Assembly: GCA_003558985.1 (NCBI GenBank)
Contig: PWNJ01000128.1
Location: 1-37,834, forward strand
From: a candidate division CSSED10-310 bacterium
Lineage (GTDB): Bacteria; CSSED10-310
Direction: 5' to 3'
Length of the DNA stretch: 37,834 nucleotides
Each line of letters opens with the position of its first letter. Position 1 is the stretch's first letter. The position numbers and the translations under genes are program-made. The notes beneath the pieces were generated by a model. The model worked only from the letters and a program-made list of their open reading frames with translations. It ran no database searches and was not told the DNA's origin. Positions 16,878 through 25,454 of this stretch are shown here, piece by piece.

Positions 16878-17468
16878 TTACAAATCTTCAGAAAACACTG
16901 TCGCATGCAACCGATCATATCGAACGCCACTTGACAACAGCGTACTTTGGATCAACTCTAAAGAATTTACATCAAAAGATGGTAAATTGTCAAATAATTT
17001 TACAATAAACTCGCGAGGTGGCCAGGAATATCTTTTTGGATTTCGTATTCTTCCCAGAGTTATATGGGGTATGTTTTTTTTCCTGTCTGTTTCTATACCA
17101 ATATTATCACACTCATTGTTCAATGACTGAACCAATCGTGAGTAATCATTTGTAAGGGTTTTAACACCGCACCATAATACGCGAGGTTTTGCTGGGCCGG
17201 GAAATGCTCCAAGTTCATTGGGATACAATGTAAACGGATTTATATTTTGAACGCTTTGATCCATGACCATTTTTATTTTCTGAGTATGTTCCGCAGGCAA
17301 TTCGGCGAAAAATTTCAAGGTAATATGCATGTTTGCAATACGCACCGGACGAATGTCAGGAAAATACGTATTTCGAAGTAAGGTTACACCATTATACAGG
17401 CGCTGAGTCAGATCACGGCTGACCGGTATGGCCAGAAATGCCCGTATCGTGTCTGATTGTTTGCTCAA
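16878..17468 (-). CDS. thpR: RNA 2',3'-cyclic phosphodiesterase (2H family, LigT/ThpR)
   Basis: 196 residues from a TTG start (17466-17468) with SD GGAG 7 bases upstream; no better ATG exists. The two 2H-family motifs are present: HITLKF with His48 and HITLGR with His135. These residues hydrolyse 2',3'-cyclic phosphates on RNA ends to 2'-phosphates and can ligate some tRNA halves in vitro. Length and spacing match bacterial ThpR. It sits 38 bases downstream of tRNA-Lys and 25 bases upstream of recA. A thpR-recA association is common in bacteria. Confidence 0.93.
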   Translation of the reverse strand: MSKQSDTIRAFLAIPVSRDLTQRLYNGVTLLRNTYFPDIRPVRIANMHITLKFFAELPAEHTQKIKMVMDQSVQNINPFTLYPNELGAFPGPAKPRVLWCGVKTLTNDYSRLVQSLNNECDNIGIETDRKKNIPHITLGRIRNPKRYSWPPREFIVKLFDNLPSFDVNSLELIQSTLLSSGVRYDRLHATVFSEDL

Positions 17469-17506
17469 GGATAATCTCCAAAGAAGATTAAAACAAATAC
17501 TTCAAA

Positions 17507-17579
17507 TGGGCCATGAAGGAATCGAACCTTCAACCTTCGGATTAAGAGTCCGCTGCTCTGCCAATTGAGCTAATAGCCC
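17507..17579 (-). tRNA. tRNA-Lys (anticodon CTT)
   Basis: On the minus strand the 73 bases fold as a full cloverleaf. The acceptor stem is GGGCTAT paired with ATGGCCC (one U-G wobble). The D arm holds AGCTCAATTGGCAGAGC. The anticodon loop CTCTTAA has anticodon CTT, which reads AAG lysine codons. The T arm contains GGTTCGATTCC. The discriminator base is A. The 3' CCA is not encoded, so it must be added by a CCA-adding enzyme. Confidence 0.95.
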
Positions 17580-17594
17580 TAAGCCATAAATGAC

Positions 17595-17621
17595 TCTATA
17601 AAGGGAGCCTTCTCAAGTCAA
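17595..17621 (-). promoter_or_regulatory. Putative promoter for tRNA-Lys and downstream genes
   Basis: On the minus strand, TTGACT (17616-17621) and TATAGA (17595-17600) are 15 bases apart. Initiation around 17588 would be about 8 bases before the mature tRNA end. Both hexamers and the spacer length match the site before the PilZ gene. Confidence 0.5.
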
Positions 17622-17693
17622 ATGAAAAATCATCTCTTTTTAACAGGATAAATACATGATAATTTAGGGCTCGTGATTATCGGAGACTGACAA

Positions 17694-18890
17694 TTGAAAG
17701 ATAATGAAAACCATACATTTTTAATTGTTTCGGGCGAATCATCGGGTGATTTGCTGGGGGGAGCGCTGGCTGCTGAAATTTTTCAAAAGCTTTCCACTAG
17801 CCGCATTTTTGGTGTAGGTGGCAGGGCTATGCATGCAGCAGGTGTCGAAATGTTGCAGACTATTGACAATATGGGAGTTACCGGTTTTACAGAAGTTGTT
17901 TTAAAACTGCGTCCTATACTTAATGTTATGAAACGAATTGTTGACTTCGCTCGACGAAACCAACCGGATGTTGTCATTTTGATTGATTATCCTGATTTTA
18001 ATCTCAGACTTGCACCCAAACTGAAACGACTTGGAATTCCTGTCCTTTATTATGTCAGTCCACAATTGTGGGCCTGGCGATCGTATCGGGTTAAAACCAT
18101 TCGGCGATATGTTGATCGAATGATGACATTGTTTCCGTTTGAGGAGACCTGGTATCGCGATCGTGGTGTTGATGCCGTGTTTACAGGTCATCCGGTTGTG
18201 AAGCGGACGGATCAGGTGTTGTCCCGTGAGAAATGCAGATTAAAGCATGGATTTAACGATGATATAGTAATAGCCATGATGCCTGGCAGCAGACAAAATG
18301 AGGTAATGCATTCATTACCAGTATTTGTTGAAGCGGCCGGGTTGTTGCGTCAATCAATCAGCAATCGTCAACTGGATGACAGAAGAATTACATTTGTCAT
18401 TCCCCTGGCTGATACGATTCGGCCTGAAGAGCTTCCTGGATACGAATGTTTTTTACAATCAAAGATTCGTATTGTTCAAGGTGAAACATTGTCAGTAGTT
18501 AAGGGCGCTGATTTTGCCTGGGTCACTTCCGGAACTGCTGTATTGGAAACTGCATTACTGGGTACACCTCATGTTGTTGTGTATAAAACCAGTCCATTTT
18601 CGTATTTTCTTGCGAAAACATTGGTCCGGGTCAAATACATCAGTGCCGCTAATCTGGTTATTGATGATTGCATGGCTCCGGAATTGATTCAGAATGATTT
18701 TACTCCGGAAAGACTGGTCGCAGAAACTGAACATGTTTTATTTGGTTCAAAAGCGCTGCAGGTTTTTGCTGAAAAACAAGCATTGCTTCGCAAACGTTTT
18801 GGTCAAACTGATGCGTCTGTAAAAGCGGCGGAAGTTGTCTTGGATTTTGTCCGCAAGTCCAGACACAGGAATGGAGTGTCGGCAAAATGA
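17694..18890 (+). CDS. lpxB: Lipid-A-disaccharide synthase
   Basis: LpxB joins UDP-2,3-diacylglucosamine to lipid X to give the lipid A disaccharide at the inner face of the inner membrane. The protein is 398 residues from a TTG start with SD GGAG 8 bases upstream. Hallmarks are SGESSGD (13-19), FGVGGRAMHAAGV, and the DYPDFNLRLA...YYVSPQLWAW block that defines the GT19 family. A later P-G-S-R-x-N-E motif and SGTAVLETALLGTP complete the nucleotide-binding half. It is the first gene of the plus-strand LPS operon, diverging from tRNA-Lys, and overlaps waaA as ATGA. I could not find a convincing promoter for it in the 114-base gap. Confidence 0.97.
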   Translation: MKDNENHTFLIVSGESSGDLLGGALAAEIFQKLSTSRIFGVGGRAMHAAGVEMLQTIDNMGVTGFTEVVLKLRPILNVMKRIVDFARRNQPDVVILIDYPDFNLRLAPKLKRLGIPVLYYVSPQLWAWRSYRVKTIRRYVDRMMTLFPFEETWYRDRGVDAVFTGHPVVKRTDQVLSREKCRLKHGFNDDIVIAMMPGSRQNEVMHSLPVFVEAAGLLRQSISNRQLDDRRITFVIPLADTIRPEELPGYECFLQSKIRIVQGETLSVVKGADFAWVTSGTAVLETALLGTPHVVVYKTSPFSYFLAKTLVRVKYISAANLVIDDCMAPELIQNDFTPERLVAETEHVLFGSKALQVFAEKQALLRKRFGQTDASVKAAEVVLDFVRKSRHRNGVSAK

Positions 18891-20215
18891 ACCGTTTTCT
18901 ATATACGGTTTTGCTGATTGTTGCAGTTCCGTTCATTGCAGTCTGGTATGTTTTTCAAAGGTTGTTGAAAGGAAATTATAAACGGGGTTTTTGGGAACGC
19001 CTGGGTGTTGTTAACAGCAGTCTTGAATTGGAAAACCGAGACGTTGTTTGGGTACATGCTGCAAGCGTAGGTGAAGTTATGGCATCTGAGCCACTGATTA
19101 CCGGCCTTAAACAATGCCTGCCGACGACATCCTTCGTTTTGACAACTAATACCGATACGGGTTATTCGACAGCAAAAGATCAAATACCGGCTCTTGACGC
19201 AGTTTATCAGACACCTCTGGATTTACCGATGTTTGTCTGCATGTTTCTTAAACGGGTTAAACCATCGTTGCTGCTCATTATGGAAACAGAAATCTGGCCT
19301 AACATGATATCCATAACTCGCAAGCAGGGGATACCTGTTTGTATAGCCAATGGAAGAATATCAGACAGGGCCTACCAGCGATACAACCGATTAAACTGGT
19401 TTTTTTCATCTGTACTGCAAAAAGTTGATTTGTTTATAATGCAGTATCAGACAGATGCAGACAAGATTGTTTTTATGGGAGCGAATCCGGATTGTGTCCT
19501 GGTTGCTGGAAACATTAAATATGACAGAACTCACAAGCTGGAATCAGAACAGGAGTCCATTCAGGCATTGAATCGCCTGGGCTGGAATGATTCGCGCGCA
19601 ATCGTTGTTGCGGGCAGCACACATGCTGTGGAGGAGACATATATTTGTGAGGCATTCAAGATAGTAATGTCTGTTCACCCCGAAATGAAACTTGTGCTGG
19701 CTCCGCGTCATCCGGACAGAATTCAGGATGTCTGCAATACATTAAAAAAACATCAAATGACTTATGTTTTAATGACGGATCTGTTCAAGCAATCGGATAA
19801 ACCTGTACCGGTTGATGTTTTGGTTCTTAATGTCATGGGTCAACTCTTGTCCTTTTATTCTGCTGGAAACATCGCATTTGTCGGAGGCAGTCTTCAAAAC
19901 ATCGGTGGTCATAATGTGCTTGAACCGGCGTCATTATCCAAACCGGTTTTATTTGGGCCTTATACAGCCAATTTTCGTGATGCGGTAAACCGATTGATAA
20001 CGCAGAGAGGTGGACACTGTATCAACACCGTACAGGAATTGGCTGATGCGATTATTGAGCTTTATGAAAATCCTGAAAAAGCCTGTTCGATGGGCAATAA
20101 TGCATATTCAGTAGTTATGGAAAACAAAGGCGCTGTTGATCGCCATATTAGACATATACTTCAATTGCTATTATTGGACATCAATACGATATCTTGTGAA
20201 GAGGTTCCGCATTGA
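18887..20215 (+). CDS. waaA: 3-deoxy-D-manno-octulosonic acid (Kdo) transferase
   Basis: WaaA (KdtA) transfers Kdo from CMP-Kdo onto the lipid A precursor. The protein is 442 residues, with an N-terminal membrane anchor (about 4-24) and the GT30 fold. Visible motifs are VWVHAASVGEV, the LTTNTDTGY segment and METEIWPNM, the last matching the conserved E-x-E-x-W-P block. The C-terminal GT-B half has AGSTHAVEE, LAPRHPDR, and GGSLQNIGGHNVLEPA. Whether it adds one, two or more Kdo units cannot be read from sequence. It starts inside the lpxB stop (ATGA) and its own stop overlaps the lpxK TTG start. The CMP-Kdo it uses would come from kdsB in the second LPS block. Confidence 0.96.
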   Translation: MNRFLYTVLLIVAVPFIAVWYVFQRLLKGNYKRGFWERLGVVNSSLELENRDVVWVHAASVGEVMASEPLITGLKQCLPTTSFVLTTNTDTGYSTAKDQIPALDAVYQTPLDLPMFVCMFLKRVKPSLLLIMETEIWPNMISITRKQGIPVCIANGRISDRAYQRYNRLNWFFSSVLQKVDLFIMQYQTDADKIVFMGANPDCVLVAGNIKYDRTHKLESEQESIQALNRLGWNDSRAIVVAGSTHAVEETYICEAFKIVMSVHPEMKLVLAPRHPDRIQDVCNTLKKHQMTYVLMTDLFKQSDKPVPVDVLVLNVMGQLLSFYSAGNIAFVGGSLQNIGGHNVLEPASLSKPVLFGPYTANFRDAVNRLITQRGGHCINTVQELADAIIELYENPEKACSMGNNAYSVVMENKGAVDRHIRHILQLLLLDINTISCEEVPH

Positions 20216-21255
20216 GCTATTTGCAATTGCACAGATTATTACGATGGCCTTCCGGAATGTATTCAGTGATCACACGCTCCAGAAATTACCTGTATGATAA
20301 AAGCATGCTCAAATCAGAAAAAACCGGTCTTCCTGTTATCAGTATCGGAAATCTGAGTTCAGGAGGTACAGGCAAGACGCCTCTGACAATTCAATTGGCA
20401 TCCGGGCTGCAAGCTCAGGGGTGGGCGCCAGTGGTGCTGAGTAGAGGTTATGGCGGAATTAAGGGCGGTAAACCGGAACAGGTTACGGATCATTTTAATC
20501 ATGTGTTTTATGGAGATGAACCGGTTTTGATTGCTCGTAATATTCCTGATATTCCAGTTGTGATTTCGCGTGACCGGGTTGCCGGAGTTTTATGGATACA
20601 GAAACATCTGAAAGCAAATTGTGTTATTCTGGATGATGGTTTTCAACATCGGCGTCTGGTTCGGGATATCGATATTGTTATTCTGGATTCACGCTATCCG
20701 GTGACACGTGAATTACATTTGCCTTTTGGAAAACTTCGCGAAAATATATCAAGTTTGAAAAGAGCAGATATCATTGTGTTTTCTCACACAGATGCAGCAT
20801 CTCCAGACAGTTCGGATATTAAATATCTGGAGTCAGTTAACCCATCGACTCCGATTTTCTATTCACGTCATGTACCGCTAGGCATTCGGGATGTTCGAAG
20901 TGGCAAAATGTATAATGAAATTGATGTCATGCAACCCGCGGGTCTAATTTCTGCTATTGGATCACCGGCTGGTTTCAAGTCAGTTGCCTTGAAATTGGGA
21001 GTTAAAATAGTATATGAAAAACATTTTCGTGATCATCATGTATTGAATGAGGACAGATGGTTAGCAGAGATCGAGAAAGCTAAAGATAACGGATGTGACA
21101 TTGTTATTATTACTGCCAAGGATGAATCACGTTATCCTGCTTGTATTGAGCCGGTATTACCGGTTCGGGTTCTTGATATTGAAATTGAGATTGAAAAGTA
21201 TGATATGTTTATATCCCGGATTCTATCGGTATTGAGAAGCTATGAAAAAAAGTGA
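20212..21255 (+). CDS. lpxK: Tetraacyldisaccharide 4'-kinase
   Basis: LpxK phosphorylates the 4' position of the lipid A disaccharide at the inner membrane. The protein is 347 residues from a TTG start (20212) that overlaps the waaA stop as TTGA, with GAGG upstream. The P-loop GNLSSGGTGKTP lies at 46-57 and the family signature DDGFQH at 141-146. The DSRYPVTRELHLPFGKLRE segment is also typical. An N-terminal hydrophobic region would place it at the membrane. It overlaps the next gene by 14 bases. Confidence 0.97.
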   Translation: MSYLQLHRLLRWPSGMYSVITRSRNYLYDKSMLKSEKTGLPVISIGNLSSGGTGKTPLTIQLASGLQAQGWAPVVLSRGYGGIKGGKPEQVTDHFNHVFYGDEPVLIARNIPDIPVVISRDRVAGVLWIQKHLKANCVILDDGFQHRRLVRDIDIVILDSRYPVTRELHLPFGKLRENISSLKRADIIVFSHTDAASPDSSDIKYLESVNPSTPIFYSRHVPLGIRDVRSGKMYNEIDVMQPAGLISAIGSPAGFKSVALKLGVKIVYEKHFRDHHVLNEDRWLAEIEKAKDNGCDIVIITAKDESRYPACIEPVLPVRVLDIEIEIEKYDMFISRILSVLRSYEKK

Positions 21256-22180
21256 TTCGATATTTTTAAAAGTGACGGAGTTTACAGTTGCTCTGCCTGT
21301 AATAGTGTTGCTACGTATCGCATGTGTTATGCCAGAAAAAGTATCTCGGGCCTTTGGACGATTGTTAGCTCGAATATGCTGTTTTTGTCGAATACGTCGA
21401 AAAACATTATTGATGAATCTGCAATATGCTTTTCCGGAAATGTCTGATAAAGAATTGAAAACGCTGATTAAAAAAATCTATGTAAATTTTGGAGACTTCT
21501 TTTTTGAATGGTTTTCTATTCCCCAAAACATTGAATCCCTTGATCAGCGGGTTACATGTACTGGTCTGGATTGTTTGAATGATGCCATTGAGTCAGGAAA
21601 AGGAGTTTTGATTTGTTCTGCTCATTTAGGAAATTGGGAAATTCTGGCTACCGCAATTGCCAGATACTCCGGCAAACCATTGACAATTATCAGGAATCAA
21701 TTGCGCAATCGCTATCTGGACAAATGGTTTACAAAGTTACATAATGCTCAGGGATTTGATGATATGCATCGGACAAACTCGGGAATAAAAATGTTTAGAG
21801 CGCTTAAAAGAAATGAATTGATAGGCATGCTGGTTGATCAAAATGGCCGCAGCGCAGGTGTTTGGTTACCATATTTTAACAGGCCGTCATCTTTTCATCG
21901 GGGTCCCGGGATTGTTGCATCGAAAACCGGTTGCACCGTTATCACGGTGTTTTGTTATCCTGAAAAAAACCAAAGGTGGCAATTACATTTTGCAGCTCTT
22001 GACACAGTCTTGACAGGACAGCCTGAAGAGGATACTGAACGGGTGATGTCGGAGTATACCCGGAGACTGGAGTCAGCCGTTCAAAAACATCCTGAATGGT
22101 ATTTCTGGTTTCATCGCAGGTGGAAGACAAAAGTGCCAAAACATATAGTAGCACAATATTCGGAGCAACAGATTAAGTGA
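21242..22180 (+). CDS. lpxL: Lipid A biosynthesis acyltransferase (LpxL/HtrB family)
   Basis: 312 residues. The family adds secondary acyl chains to Kdo-lipid A using acyl-ACP. An N-terminal hydrophobic anchor (about 13-30) precedes the catalytic HX4E motif, AHLGNWE, with His128 and Glu133. The sequence ends with an EWYFWFHRRWKTK segment, which is characteristic of the family. It overlaps lpxK by 14 bases and the waaF-type gene by 4 (GTGA). A second homologue lies at 33368-34318, so the cell likely uses two acyltransferases with different site or chain preference. Which one is LpxL-like and which LpxM-like is not resolvable here. Confidence 0.92.
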   Translation: MKKSDSIFLKVTEFTVALPVIVLLRIACVMPEKVSRAFGRLLARICCFCRIRRKTLLMNLQYAFPEMSDKELKTLIKKIYVNFGDFFFEWFSIPQNIESLDQRVTCTGLDCLNDAIESGKGVLICSAHLGNWEILATAIARYSGKPLTIIRNQLRNRYLDKWFTKLHNAQGFDDMHRTNSGIKMFRALKRNELIGMLVDQNGRSAGVWLPYFNRPSSFHRGPGIVASKTGCTVITVFCYPEKNQRWQLHFAALDTVLTGQPEEDTERVMSEYTRRLESAVQKHPEWYFWFHRRWKTKVPKHIVAQYSEQQIK

Positions 22181-23211
22181 TTCCTGAAAATGCAACAGTA
22201 TTAGTTAGGGTTCCAAACTGGATTGGCGATGCTGTCATGTCAACCGCTGCTGTTGAGGCCATAAAATCATACCGACCTGATTTAAAACTGGTTGCGCTTG
22301 CAAAACCCTGGGTATTGGAGGTTATTAGAAACAATCCTTCCTTTTCAGATGTTCTTTCATACAGTCCACGACATTTTCCCGGCAGGATTCGCGATTTCTA
22401 CAGTATCGTCAAATCAATACGAAAAAATGCGTTTGATGCGTGTATTCTGATGCATAACAATTTTGAATCTGCCGCTATGGGCTATTCAGCAGGAATACCG
22501 GTTCGTATTGGATGGAATCATAGAAGAACCAACTGGTTTTTATCTCACAATGTTGACATGGCTCAAGATCTTCAGGTCAGTCATCAGGTATATCATTATT
22601 TGGCTATTGCGAACTTTGTGACCGGACATGAGGTGAATGGTTTCAAACCGGTTTTATATTTAACAGAAGAAGACAGAAAAACTGCTGAAAACTGGATCCA
22701 AAAACTGCCTGGAGGTGGACCGGTTATTCCAATTGCTGCGGGCGCTGCATATGGTTCAGCCAAATGTTGGCCTCCTGAGAAGTTTTCACAGTTTGTTGAT
22801 AGTGCCATTAACCTTTGGAATGCACGAATTGTTTTTCTGGGTGGGGAAAAAGATAAACATATACACAGCATCATTCAGTCCGGATTACAGGAGAAAATAT
22901 TCAGCATGGTTGGAGAATATTCCTTGTCAGTCCAGGCAGCAATTATTGAAAAAGCAGGTATATGTATTGCGAATGATTCAGGTTTGATTCATGTTTCTGC
23001 GGCGCTAAACAATGTCAGAATAGTGGCCATATTTGGCCCAACCGTTCCAGCGGCCACAAAACCGTTTGGAACAGATCATATTGTTTTGCACCAAAAGACC
23101 GATTGCTGGCCATGTAAACATCGCAAATGTCCCAACGGTCATGTATGCATGGCTGCCATTTCAGCAGACGATGTATTAGCGGCAGTTGATACCATTCTGA
23201 ATAACAGGTAA
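22177..23211 (+). CDS. waaF: ADP-heptose:LPS heptosyltransferase family (WaaF-like)
   Basis: 344 residues from a GTG start overlapping the previous stop. GT9-family features are visible: an N-terminal VRVPNWIGDAVMSTAAVEAI, a central nucleotide-binding domain with PIAAGAAYGSAKCWPPEKFS, and the C-terminal NDSGLIHVSAALN and FGPTVPAATKPFG. The Cys-rich end (CWPCKHRKCPNGHVCM) fits the C-terminal Cys motif of WaaF/WaaC proteins. The enzyme would add a heptose to the inner core from ADP-heptose. The heptose-7-phosphate kinase needed for that donor is at 36687-37712. WaaF versus WaaC specificity is uncertain. Confidence 0.9.
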   Translation: MIPENATVLVRVPNWIGDAVMSTAAVEAIKSYRPDLKLVALAKPWVLEVIRNNPSFSDVLSYSPRHFPGRIRDFYSIVKSIRKNAFDACILMHNNFESAAMGYSAGIPVRIGWNHRRTNWFLSHNVDMAQDLQVSHQVYHYLAIANFVTGHEVNGFKPVLYLTEEDRKTAENWIQKLPGGGPVIPIAAGAAYGSAKCWPPEKFSQFVDSAINLWNARIVFLGGEKDKHIHSIIQSGLQEKIFSMVGEYSLSVQAAIIEKAGICIANDSGLIHVSAALNNVRIVAIFGPTVPAATKPFGTDHIVLHQKTDCWPCKHRKCPNGHVCMAAISADDVLAAVDTILNNR

Positions 23212-23237
23212 AACAGTATTTTTGCCGGAGGAAAACC

Positions 23238-24308
23238 TTGATTAACTTATTTCGTAAACATAAAACCGGAAGGACTGTTATGTTTAAAATAGTCAAAACA
23301 TTGCAATGCAAATTTTTAATAATGATTATTATGTATCTTGCTGTTGTTTCGCTTATGTTCGGATACTTGCATGCTGATAATGCTGAATCAGGGGTAGCAA
23401 GTCTTGAAGTTACTGAAAAAATTCAAAAATCTGCGGTATCGGATGATGATAAAAAGATGGAAGACCCGGAATTTGAGACACATTCCGAACAGGCAGATAA
23501 AAGGATAGATGAATCGGAGAATCCTGAAGACGAAGAATTTGAAATTCCCATGTTTATGGAGGAAGATCCGATGTTCACCTGGAAAGAGTTTGACAATACC
23601 GAAGATAATCCGATTTTCAAGCATGGAGAAATTCTTGTGTATGATGTGTCCTGGATGGGAATAAATGCAGGAACTATCAGAATGGAACTGACGCCTGAAG
23701 TTGAGCACAATGGAAAAACACTACACAAAGCGGTTGTTACCGGAGAAACCAATCGGGCATTTTCACTGTTTTTTAAAGTGCGTGATGTGATCACCAGTTT
23801 TTTTGATCCCCAAACATTCAATTCTGTGTTTTACACTAAAAACATTCGTGAAGGCAGATATCGTAAATATCTTGAAACCACGTATGATCAGGAAAAACGT
23901 ATCGCTGTTGCAGATGATGAAACATTTGATCTGCCACCAAACAGTAAAGATCCGGTTGTCTGTATTTATGCTTTGCGTCGGTATCAACCACAAGAAAACA
24001 TCGCTATACGTATGAACAGCAATTCTGATGGTAAAGACAATTTTCCGGTTAAAATAGGTTTGGAAACAGTTGAGACAGTCAGACTTCGAGATGGCATGCC
24101 ACGTCCGGCTATTCGTGCCCGTCCTCTTCCAACCTGGGAAGGACGCGTTTTCGAAAAACGTGACAGTGAAGTTACTTTGTGGTTATCCAATGATGTTTAT
24201 GCTGTTCCACTCAGACTGGAAACAAAGGTCAGAATAGGCACACTCAGAGGTGAATTGATCAGTCGCACCGGGCCGGGCTGGGAGTTGAACCCGGAGATAC
24301 GACGATGA
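23238..24308 (+). CDS. DUF3108 exported protein
   Basis: 356 residues from TTG 23238, which has SD GGAGG at 6 bases. ATG 23280 (14 codons in) also has an SD-like AAGGA and gives a more typical signal peptide, so the start is ambiguous. A hydrophobic signal (to about residue 46) is followed by a very acidic, low-complexity region (about 50-115). A DUF3108-type domain then starts at GEILVYDVSWMGINAGTI and contains FFKVRDVITSFFDPQTF and the KVRIGTLRGELIS end. Members of this family are predicted periplasmic or outer-membrane beta-rich proteins, often near LPS or lipoprotein genes; the function is unknown. It overlaps the epimerase gene by 4 bases (ATGA). Confidence 0.88.
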   Translation: MINLFRKHKTGRTVMFKIVKTLQCKFLIMIIMYLAVVSLMFGYLHADNAESGVASLEVTEKIQKSAVSDDDKKMEDPEFETHSEQADKRIDESENPEDEEFEIPMFMEEDPMFTWKEFDNTEDNPIFKHGEILVYDVSWMGINAGTIRMELTPEVEHNGKTLHKAVVTGETNRAFSLFFKVRDVITSFFDPQTFNSVFYTKNIREGRYRKYLETTYDQEKRIAVADDETFDLPPNSKDPVVCIYALRRYQPQENIAIRMNSNSDGKDNFPVKIGLETVETVRLRDGMPRPAIRARPLPTWEGRVFEKRDSEVTLWLSNDVYAVPLRLETKVRIGTLRGELISRTGPGWELNPEIRR

Positions 24309-25267
24309 AAACAGCTATAACCGGAACGGCCGGATTTATTGGATCGCATTTGGCAGAAAAAGTATTGTCAGAGGGTCATGAAGTTATTGGGATTGACTGT
24401 TTTACTGATTATTATCCCAAAGATTACAAGCTCAACAATTTGACAAATGTTCTGAAAAACAAGAATTTCAGTTTACTTCAGACCGATATAGTAAACTGCG
24501 ATTTGACTTCGGTGTTTAAAAAGGTGGATATCATATGGCATCTTGCTGCACAGGCGGGTGTGCGAGCCAGTTGGGGTGATCAATTTCGTTTATATTCCGA
24601 TTATAACATTCTCGGCACTCAGCGTGTGCTGGAAGCGGCCCGGGTTTGTGGAGTATCAAGACTTGTCTATGCGTCATCTTCATCGGTTTACGGTGATGTA
24701 AACGAGTTTCCCATGCGTGAAACAACGTATCCCAAACCTGTATCACCATACGGAGTCAGCAAGTTGGCAGGCGAACATCTTTGTATGTTATATGCGACCA
24801 ATTACAATTTGCCGACCATTTCACTCAGGTATTTTACTGTTTACGGGCCAAGACAGCGGCCAGATATGGCGTTTCACAAGTTTATTCGTGCGGTTCTACG
24901 GAGTGAAACTCCGGTGTTGTTTGGAAACGGAGATCAAACGCGGGATTTTACCTATATTGATGATATTGTTGATGCAACCTGGAAGGCAGGAATTCTTGCT
25001 GACGCTGTTCCTGGTATTTACAATATTGGTGGTGGAAGCAGAATCAGCATGAATGATGTGATAGACCTCATGCAGGATATTATGGATCAACCGATTCATC
25101 CGGTGCGGTCAGACAGGCAAAAAGGTGATGTCCGTCACACGGCGGCAGATATTTCGGCTGCTGCGGCCACTCTTGGGTATGCCCCAAAAACAGTTTTAAA
25201 AGACGGTTTGTCACAAGAGGTTGAATGGCTTAAGTCAATTGCGAATGGAGGTATTTATGGCTATTAA
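24305..25267 (+). CDS. NAD-dependent sugar epimerase (UDP-glucuronate/UDP-glucose 4-epimerase-like)
   Basis: 320 residues of the extended short-chain dehydrogenase fold. The NAD-binding GxxGxxG motif is GTAGFIG (7-13). The active site has SSSSVYG (124-130) and Y149-x3-K153 in SPYGVSK. The FTDYY segment after the dinucleotide motif and RYFTVYGPRQRPDMA resemble UDP-glucuronate 4-epimerases. It would supply a nucleotide sugar, such as UDP-galacturonate, for the LPS core or another surface glycan; the exact substrate is inferred. It overlaps DUF3108 by 4 bases and the Trm112-like gene by 11. Confidence 0.9.
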   Translation: MKTAITGTAGFIGSHLAEKVLSEGHEVIGIDCFTDYYPKDYKLNNLTNVLKNKNFSLLQTDIVNCDLTSVFKKVDIIWHLAAQAGVRASWGDQFRLYSDYNILGTQRVLEAARVCGVSRLVYASSSSVYGDVNEFPMRETTYPKPVSPYGVSKLAGEHLCMLYATNYNLPTISLRYFTVYGPRQRPDMAFHKFIRAVLRSETPVLFGNGDQTRDFTYIDDIVDATWKAGILADAVPGIYNIGGGSRISMNDVIDLMQDIMDQPIHPVRSDRQKGDVRHTAADISAAAATLGYAPKTVLKDGLSQEVEWLKSIANGGIYGY

Positions 25268-25454
25268 GAAGGATTTGCTTGATATACTTGTATGTCCGAA
25301 ATGCAAGGGTGTGCTTGAATTGACCGATTCTGCCGATGGTCTGATCTGTCATGCCTGTATGCTGAACTATCCGATAATTGATGAAATTCCGGTTATGCTT
25401 GCAGATGAGGCTGTTTCCCTGAAAAAGGATGCTGATAAATCTGACAGCGAATGA
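25257..25454 (+). CDS. Trm112/YcaR-like small zinc protein
   Basis: 65 residues from ATG 25257, chosen for the SD GGAGG at 25247-25251. The 12-codon extension to 25221 lies inside the epimerase gene. The protein starts LLDILVCPKCKG, the standard opening of the Trm112/YcaR family. Cys13, Cys16, Cys31 and Cys34 form a likely zinc knuckle (CPKC and CHAC). The C-terminal 15 residues are charged. In E. coli the homologue ycaR lies between lpxK and kdsB, so location in an LPS operon fits the family. The molecular role in bacteria is not well defined. Confidence 0.9.
   Translation: MAIKKDLLDILVCPKCKGVLELTDSADGLICHACMLNYPIIDEIPVMLADEAVSLKKDADKSDSE

Noticed and set aside
16853..16930. N-terminal extension of RecA by 26 codons
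   Set aside because: The extension overlaps thpR, has no SD and is unlike RecA N-termini; ATG 16852 has a strong SD.
16853..16940. LexA/SOS box upstream of recA
   Set aside because: No CTGT-N8-ACAG or GAAC-N4-GTTC type palindrome could be found; only half-sites are present.
17622..17693. Promoter for lpxB based on GATAAT at 17658-17663
   Set aside because: The -10 is good, but no acceptable -35 lies 15-19 bases upstream, so it was not listed as a feature.
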